Shown here: positions 59,710 to 64,000 of the stretch, piece by piece
Numbering within the stretch: position 1 is the stretch's first letter
Layout: every line of letters begins with the position of its first letter
NCBI RefSeq assembly: GCF_031127835.1
Contig: NZ_JARXHX010000007.1
Location: 206,432 to 270,431, forward strand
Direction of reading: 5' to 3'
DNA from: Pelagicoccus sp. SDUM812002
GTDB lineage: Bacteria; Verrucomicrobiota; Verrucomicrobiia; Opitutales; Opitutaceae
Length of the DNA stretch: 64,000 bases
Made by a program: the position numbers and the translations under genes
The notes under the pieces: model-generated
Database searches by the model: none
What the model was told of the DNA's origin: nothing
Seen by the model: the letters and a program-made list of their open reading frames with translations, nothing else

Positions 59710-61563
59710 CTATGAGGTCGAGTCGGTAAGGGACTCCTTAAGAGTCTCTAATTCCTCCCATCGCTCGAAGGCGGTTTCCAATTCGGACTCGATTTCGCCC
59801 ATTTCCGACTTGAGGGCGATTATCTTCGATTCGCCATCCTGGTAGGTGGCGGGGTCGGCGAGTTCGTTAACAAGCTTTTCTTTGCGTTCCTCCAGCTCCT
59901 CGATGCGTTTGGGAAGGGCTTCGAGTTCGTTTCGCAGCTTGTTGGTAAACTTTGGCTTCTTCTCTTTCCAGCTGCTACGGCTGGTTTTGGCTGCTGCTGC
60001 TTGTTTGTTGGCAGCTTGTTGGTTGCGGCGAGCTTGCCAATCGTTGTAGCCCCCGTGGTGCTCCGTCACGACTCCGCCCGTTTGCACGACGAAGAGAGAA
60101 GTGACTGTGTTTTCGAGGAATTCGCGGTCGTGGCTAACGAGCATCAGAGTGCCGTCGAACTCGAGGATGCGCTCTTCCAGGAGCTCAAGCGTTTCCGCGT
60201 CGAGATCGTTGGTCGGCTCATCGAGCACGAGGAGGTTGGCCGATTGAGTAAAGAGGCGGGCGAGCAGAAGTCGGTTTCGTTCGCCGCCGGAGAGCGTTTT
60301 GATGGAAGCTCTGGCGCGGTCTGGCGTGAAGAGGAAGTCTTGCAAGTAGGTCATGACGTGACGTTGCTTTCCGTTGACGGGTACGGTTTCGTTTCCGTCG
60401 GCCACGTTTTCGAAAACGGTCTTTTCGTAGTCGAGCTGGTCGCGCATCTGGTCGAAGTAGGCGATCTCGAGCTTGGTGCCGTGCTCGACCTCGCCGGTGG
60501 TGGCAGCTAATTTTCCGAGCAAGAGCTTGAGCAAGGTGGTTTTGCCTGAGCCGTTAGGTCCAATGACGCCGATGCGGTCGCCGCGCATTATTTGGGCGTC
60601 GAAAGGCTGTAGAACTTGTTTTTCTCCGTAGGATACGGAGGCTTGCTTTACGGTGATGACCTTGGCCCCGGAGTTGTTGCTTTGCTGGAGGGAGAAGTTT
60701 GCTGCTCCGGAGCGGTTTCTCCAAGAAGCTCGCTCGTCGCGCATCTTCTTGAGAGCGAGCACGCGGCCTTCGTTGCGAGTGCGGCGGGCTTTGATGCCTT
60801 TTCGAAGCCACGCTTCCTCTTGGGAGAGCTTCTTTTCGAAGGCGGCTCGGTTTTTAGCTTCGATCTCGAGAAGTTCCTCTTTGCGGCTTAAGTAGGTTTC
60901 GTAGTCGCAACGAAAGCTGTTGAGCTGGGCGAGGTCTACCTCGACGATACGAGTGGCGAGTCGCTTGAGGAAGGAACGGTCGTGGGTGACGAAGAGTAGG
61001 GTGAGTTTGCTGCCGATCAGAAAGTCTTCGAGCCAAAGGATGGACTCAATGTCGAGATGGTTGGTTGGCTCGTCGAGTATGAGTACGCTGGGTTCGCAGA
61101 CGAGTGCTTTTCCGAGTAGGGTGCGGCGTTTGAGTCCGCCGGAAAGTGTTGAGAAGTGTGCGTCGGGGTCGAGCTGGAGGTCTTTTAGAGTCTGTTCGAT
61201 GCTGGCCTCCATTTGCCATTGGCGTTCTGGGTCGAGATGCGCGTGAGGAAGGTCAGCGTGTAGAGCGAAGAGGGCGTCGCCATCCGCGCCGAAGCCGGAA
61301 GTCACGATTTCGCGCACGGAGGCGTCGAGATCTTGAGGAATTTCTTGGGGCAGGGCAGTGGCGACCCCGCCCTCGGGAAAGGTGATGGAGCCGGAGTTCG
61401 CTCCGTACTCGCCGGAGATGACTTTCAGCAGTGTGGACTTTCCAGCACCGTTTCTGCCAAGCACGCAGACGCGCTCGCCGCGGTCGATGTGGAGGCTCGC
61501 ATTTTCTAGCACGGCGGGGCCGCTGAAACTGATCGTCAATTCTGTAACGCTGAGGACTGGCAT
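59710..61563 (-). CDS. uup: ABC-F ATPase (Uup-like)
   Basis: A soluble duplicated ABC ATPase without a membrane domain, acting on ribosomes. Two nucleotide-binding domains are complete: Walker A GRNGAGKSTLLK and GPNGSGKTTLLK, signature LSGGLKRRTL and LSGGERNRLL, Walker B VLILDEPTNHLD and LLVLDEPTNDLD. The C-terminal region is a coiled coil of Uup type (about 540-615). The ATG at 61563 begins at the first strand (MPVLSVTELTISFSG); the upstream frame to 61695 is not family-like. Its promoter faces the acyl-CoA synthetase gene. Confidence 0.93.
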   Translation of the reverse strand: MPVLSVTELTISFSGPAVLENASLHIDRGERVCVLGRNGAGKSTLLKVISGEYGANSGSITFPEGGVATALPQEIPQDLDASVREIVTSGFGADGDALFALHADLPHAHLDPERQWQMEASIEQTLKDLQLDPDAHFSTLSGGLKRRTLLGKALVCEPSVLILDEPTNHLDIESILWLEDFLIGSKLTLLFVTHDRSFLKRLATRIVEVDLAQLNSFRCDYETYLSRKEELLEIEAKNRAAFEKKLSQEEAWLRKGIKARRTRNEGRVLALKKMRDERASWRNRSGAANFSLQQSNNSGAKVITVKQASVSYGEKQVLQPFDAQIMRGDRIGVIGPNGSGKTTLLKLLLGKLAATTGEVEHGTKLEIAYFDQMRDQLDYEKTVFENVADGNETVPVNGKQRHVMTYLQDFLFTPDRARASIKTLSGGERNRLLLARLFTQSANLLVLDEPTNDLDAETLELLEERILEFDGTLMLVSHDREFLENTVTSLFVVQTGGVVTEHHGGYNDWQARRNQQAANKQAAAAKTSRSSWKEKKPKFTNKLRNELEALPKRIEELEERKEKLVNELADPATYQDGESKIIALKSEMGEIESELETAFERWEELETLKESLTDSTS

Positions 61564-61726
61564 GGCGTGAATTTTTCTGAGAATCGGTAGGCTTCTCTTG
61601 TGTGTTGGCCTGTGGCAATGGGAAAATGTGAAACTCCTCCTTCCTGGCTCGATAAGCCATCCTTCTTGCTTGAAACGGGAAGGAGCTGACGCCACTCATA
61701 GTTGCCCCTCCCCATCCCACGACTGA

Positions 61727-63643
61727 ATGAAGTTTCAAGGTATTGCAGCAGACAACCTAGCGGAAATGTACCGCTTAGCAGCGGAACGTTATGGCGACCG
61801 GCCAGCTTTTGCCTCTCGTATTCGCAAGGGTGTTTATCAGCCGGTCAGCTACAGAGACCTCTATGATTTTGGACTCTACCTCGGTTCGGCCTTGATCGAG
61901 CTCGGCGTGAATGCTCGCGACCATGTAGCTCTACTAGCTGACAATCGCGTCGAATGGAACATCGCGGACTACGCCATTCTCATGTGCGGAGCTGCCGACG
62001 TGCCCCGTGGAACGGACCTTACGAATCAAGAAATTGAATACATCTTACAACACTCCGATGCGAAAGTTGCTTTCGTAGAGAGTGCTCGTTTGTTGGAGCG
62101 CGTGATTCGCATCATGCCGAAGCTCGACCATGTAGAGCACCTTATCTTGATGGATCCGAAGGCCGAGCCAGCGAGGGGAGTCCTAGGACTTTATGATATG
62201 GTGGAGCGGGGCAAGGAACTGCGGACGCAAGGGAATCGACTGATTGAGGAGCGCATGGCTCAAATAAGTCCTGACGACCTCTTTACCTTGATCTACACTT
62301 CGGGAACGACAGGCACCCCAAAGGGTGTTCAACTCACGCATGCGAATATGGCATCCCAAGTTCGGAACCTCCCGTTTCCTTTGGAACCAGACGATCGCCT
62401 GCTTTCGATCCTGCCTGTCTGGCACAGTTACGAACGCATTTTCCATATGATAGCTGTGAGCAACGGCTGTTGCACCTACTTCACGAGCTTGCGCACGCTC
62501 GGCGACGATCTGAAGGCGGTGAAGCCAACGATCATGGCTTCCGCTCCGCGCCTTTGGGAAAACCTCTACCTCAAGATCAAGAAGAATGTTAGCGACTCGC
62601 ACTGGATTCGTCGTGGCCTGTTCCGCGCAGCTTATTTCAGCTCTCGCATGGTAAAGGGGTCGCTATTCTTCTTCCAACGCAAGGAAATGGATGTCGAGGG
62701 GCGTAGTTTTTTCGAGACAGCGACGAAAGCACTCACGGGAGCTCTCAAGATTGTTTTGTTTCTTCCTCCCTACGTCGCATTGAACGCGGTTGTATTGGAA
62801 AAATTGAGACAGGTAGTGGGTGGGAGCTTCAAAGGGACCGTCTCAGGCGGGGGTGCGCTGCAACCACATGTAGATGAGTTCTTCAACTACATTGGTATTC
62901 CCGTAAAGGAGGGTTATGGTCTGACAGAGACTTCTCCAGTAGCGGCGGTTCGCACGCTCGAGAGACTGGTGATTGGCACCGTTGGCCCTCTTTATCCAGA
63001 GACCGAACTTCGTATTATCGATCTCAATACGGGAGACGTTTTATATCCCGACCCCTCCAGGCGAGGAGAGGGGCGGGGGCTCAAAGGTGAAATCCATCTT
63101 CGGGGACCGCAGGTTATGAAGGGTTACTACAAAAATCCGGAGGCAACCGCTCGTGTGCTGAAAGAGGGTTGGTTCAACACCGGTGACATTGGGATGTACA
63201 CCTTTAACGATTGCTTGAAGATAATGGGGCGGTCCAAGGATACCATCGTTTTGCTCAATGGCGAAAACTTGGAGCCGATCCCGATCGAGGCTAAGCTGTG
63301 CGAATCTTCGCTCGTGGACCAATGCATGGTTGTCGGACAGGACCGCAAGCACCTCGGTGCTTTGGTGGTGCCTTCGCTCGAGGGCTTTGAAGCAGCCGGG
63401 ATCAAGGAGGATACGCTGGCAGGGCTTGCGAGCCGCCAAGACGCTATTCGAATGATCCGAGACGAAGCGAAACGGCTCATCTCCTCAGATAACGGATTCA
63501 AGAAATTCGAGCACCTGCACGATCTGCGGCTGCTCGACAAAGCTTTTGAAGTAGGTGACGAGATGACTAACACCTTCAAGATCAAGCGCCATGTAGTGGA
63601 CGAGAAGTACCACCATCTCATAAATGAAATTTTCAAGGGATAG
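61727..63643 (+). CDS. Long-chain acyl-CoA synthetase (AMP-forming)
   Basis: It activates fatty acids through acyl-AMP to acyl-CoA. The ANL-family motifs are in order: the phosphate loop LIYTSGTTGTPKGVQLTH, the acyl-pocket LPVWHSYERIFH, GYGLTETSPVAAVR, WFNTGDIGMY and GRSKDTIVLLNGENLEP. The length of 638 residues matches the LCFACS group with its internal extension. There is no signal peptide, so it is cytoplasmic or peripheral. The gene stands alone after the divergent uup. Confidence 0.94.
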   Translation: MKFQGIAADNLAEMYRLAAERYGDRPAFASRIRKGVYQPVSYRDLYDFGLYLGSALIELGVNARDHVALLADNRVEWNIADYAILMCGAADVPRGTDLTNQEIEYILQHSDAKVAFVESARLLERVIRIMPKLDHVEHLILMDPKAEPARGVLGLYDMVERGKELRTQGNRLIEERMAQISPDDLFTLIYTSGTTGTPKGVQLTHANMASQVRNLPFPLEPDDRLLSILPVWHSYERIFHMIAVSNGCCTYFTSLRTLGDDLKAVKPTIMASAPRLWENLYLKIKKNVSDSHWIRRGLFRAAYFSSRMVKGSLFFFQRKEMDVEGRSFFETATKALTGALKIVLFLPPYVALNAVVLEKLRQVVGGSFKGTVSGGGALQPHVDEFFNYIGIPVKEGYGLTETSPVAAVRTLERLVIGTVGPLYPETELRIIDLNTGDVLYPDPSRRGEGRGLKGEIHLRGPQVMKGYYKNPEATARVLKEGWFNTGDIGMYTFNDCLKIMGRSKDTIVLLNGENLEPIPIEAKLCESSLVDQCMVVGQDRKHLGALVVPSLEGFEAAGIKEDTLAGLASRQDAIRMIRDEAKRLISSDNGFKKFEHLHDLRLLDKAFEVGDEMTNTFKIKRHVVDEKYHHLINEIFKG

Positions 63644-63815
63644 ATTGCTGTTGAAACGTATCTAATCTTAGAAATGACCTAGACTTATACCCGAGCGGTT
63701 CAGCCCAGTTCCATTCAGTTACAGTTGGATCTTACTAATAACTCTGCTTACCTGACTTAAGCTCGTCTAATGGACTGAGCATCCCCCTTACTGAAGAAAC
63801 CATCAAATCGACCCG

Positions 63816-64000
63816 ATGAAAGAAGACTCCCCCAATACTCCCTTCCAACTCGACGCGCTTGGCGCGTCCTTCGCGTTCCTGGTGCTGCGCCTGTGGCTGG
63901 GCGTGCGCTCGCTCCTGACGGGCCTGGAGAAGTTCGCCGGGGTGGAGACCAAGCAGCGCCCGCTGCTCGACGAGTTCGGCGACCCGGACATCTCCGGGGC
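63816..64000 (+). CDS. DoxX-like membrane protein (3' end outside window)
   Basis: The frame starts at ATG 63816 and runs off the window after 61 codons. It encodes a short polar N-terminus, a membrane-type helix (FAFLVLRLWLGVRSLLTGLE) and then a hydrophilic loop. Such a layout agrees with a DoxX-like membrane protein; this is tentative. From codon 15 to the end every codon seen ends in G or C, much stricter than in the acyl-CoA synthetase before it. The 172-bp gap upstream holds no gene. Confidence 0.65.
   Translation, partial: MKEDSPNTPFQLDALGASFAFLVLRLWLGVRSLLTGLEKFAGVETKQRPLLDEFGDPDISG

Overview
The window is a 64-kb piece of a motile, Gram-negative-type bacterial chromosome with moderately high GC. 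No rRNA, tRNA, CRISPR array, insertion sequence or phage gene was recognised. Protein style suggests Verrucomicrobiota, most likely class Opitutae: PAS-rich kinases, a large CheA with extra N-terminal domains, TPR-fused glycan enzymes, a cobalamin-dependent MetH and a separate pab/fol operon. This placement is inference from family resemblance; there is no marker gene to prove it.

Layout. (1) 1-12.3 kb is housekeeping and mixed genes: a hybrid sensor kinase cut by the window edge, an RluA-type pseudouridine synthase, an inositol-monophosphatase-like enzyme, a Spx/ArsC-like protein, a SelW-like protein, RecQ, a secreted TlpA-like thioredoxin, an acyltransferase-3 membrane protein, a Dus tRNA-modification enzyme and a GT-C-like membrane protein. 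(2) 12.3-17.7 kb holds a decayed gene, cheA and a second hybrid kinase. (3) 17.9-33.9 kb is a glycan region: galE, several glycosyltransferases, a sugar-nucleotide epimerase, Rossmann sensor-like domains, a TPR-methyltransferase fusion, a 994-residue TPR protein and a short CMP-sugar-type cytidylyltransferase. (4) 34-36.5 kb is a three-gene operon with two exported proteins and a FlgN-like small protein. (5) 36.5-46.7 kb is a minus-strand signalling block: PAS-phosphatase, two receivers, a PAS-like protein, HDOD, cheD, cheW, a receiver with an HD-GYP-like domain, a kinase and cheR. (6) 46.9-53.7 kb has metH, a LysR regulator, a YggS-type PLP protein and a Gfo/Idh/MocA oxidoreductase. (7) 53.8-59.0 kb is a compact folate operon: Nudix, pabA, pabB, pabC, folP, folB and folK. 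(8) 59.0-64.0 kb has a type IV pilin-like protein, an ABC-F ATPase, a long-chain acyl-CoA synthetase and the start of a DoxX-like membrane protein.

How they fit together. The chemotaxis genes lie in two blocks, cheA apart from cheR/cheW/cheD, with a glycan island and a probable flagellar-chaperone operon between them. This arrangement suggests that the glycans may modify the flagellum or another motility structure, but no flagellin or flagellar structural gene is present to prove it. The folate operon covers chorismate to p-aminobenzoate (PabA/B/C) and the FolB, FolK and FolP steps. Its leading Nudix gene is a good candidate for the dihydroneopterin-triphosphate step.

Most notable observations: a FolK fused to a CoA-binding domain; four successive 8-nt ATG-NN-TAR gene overlaps in the folate operon; a Rossmann-glycosyltransferase fusion whose two halves also occur as separate genes 6-8 kb away; a duplicated unknown domain at the CheA N-terminus; paired TTGATCAA palindromes in front of a membrane-anchored Rossmann protein; and two genes whose family-like N-termini run past every ATG, GTG or TTG and leave ATT as the only near-cognate start noticed.
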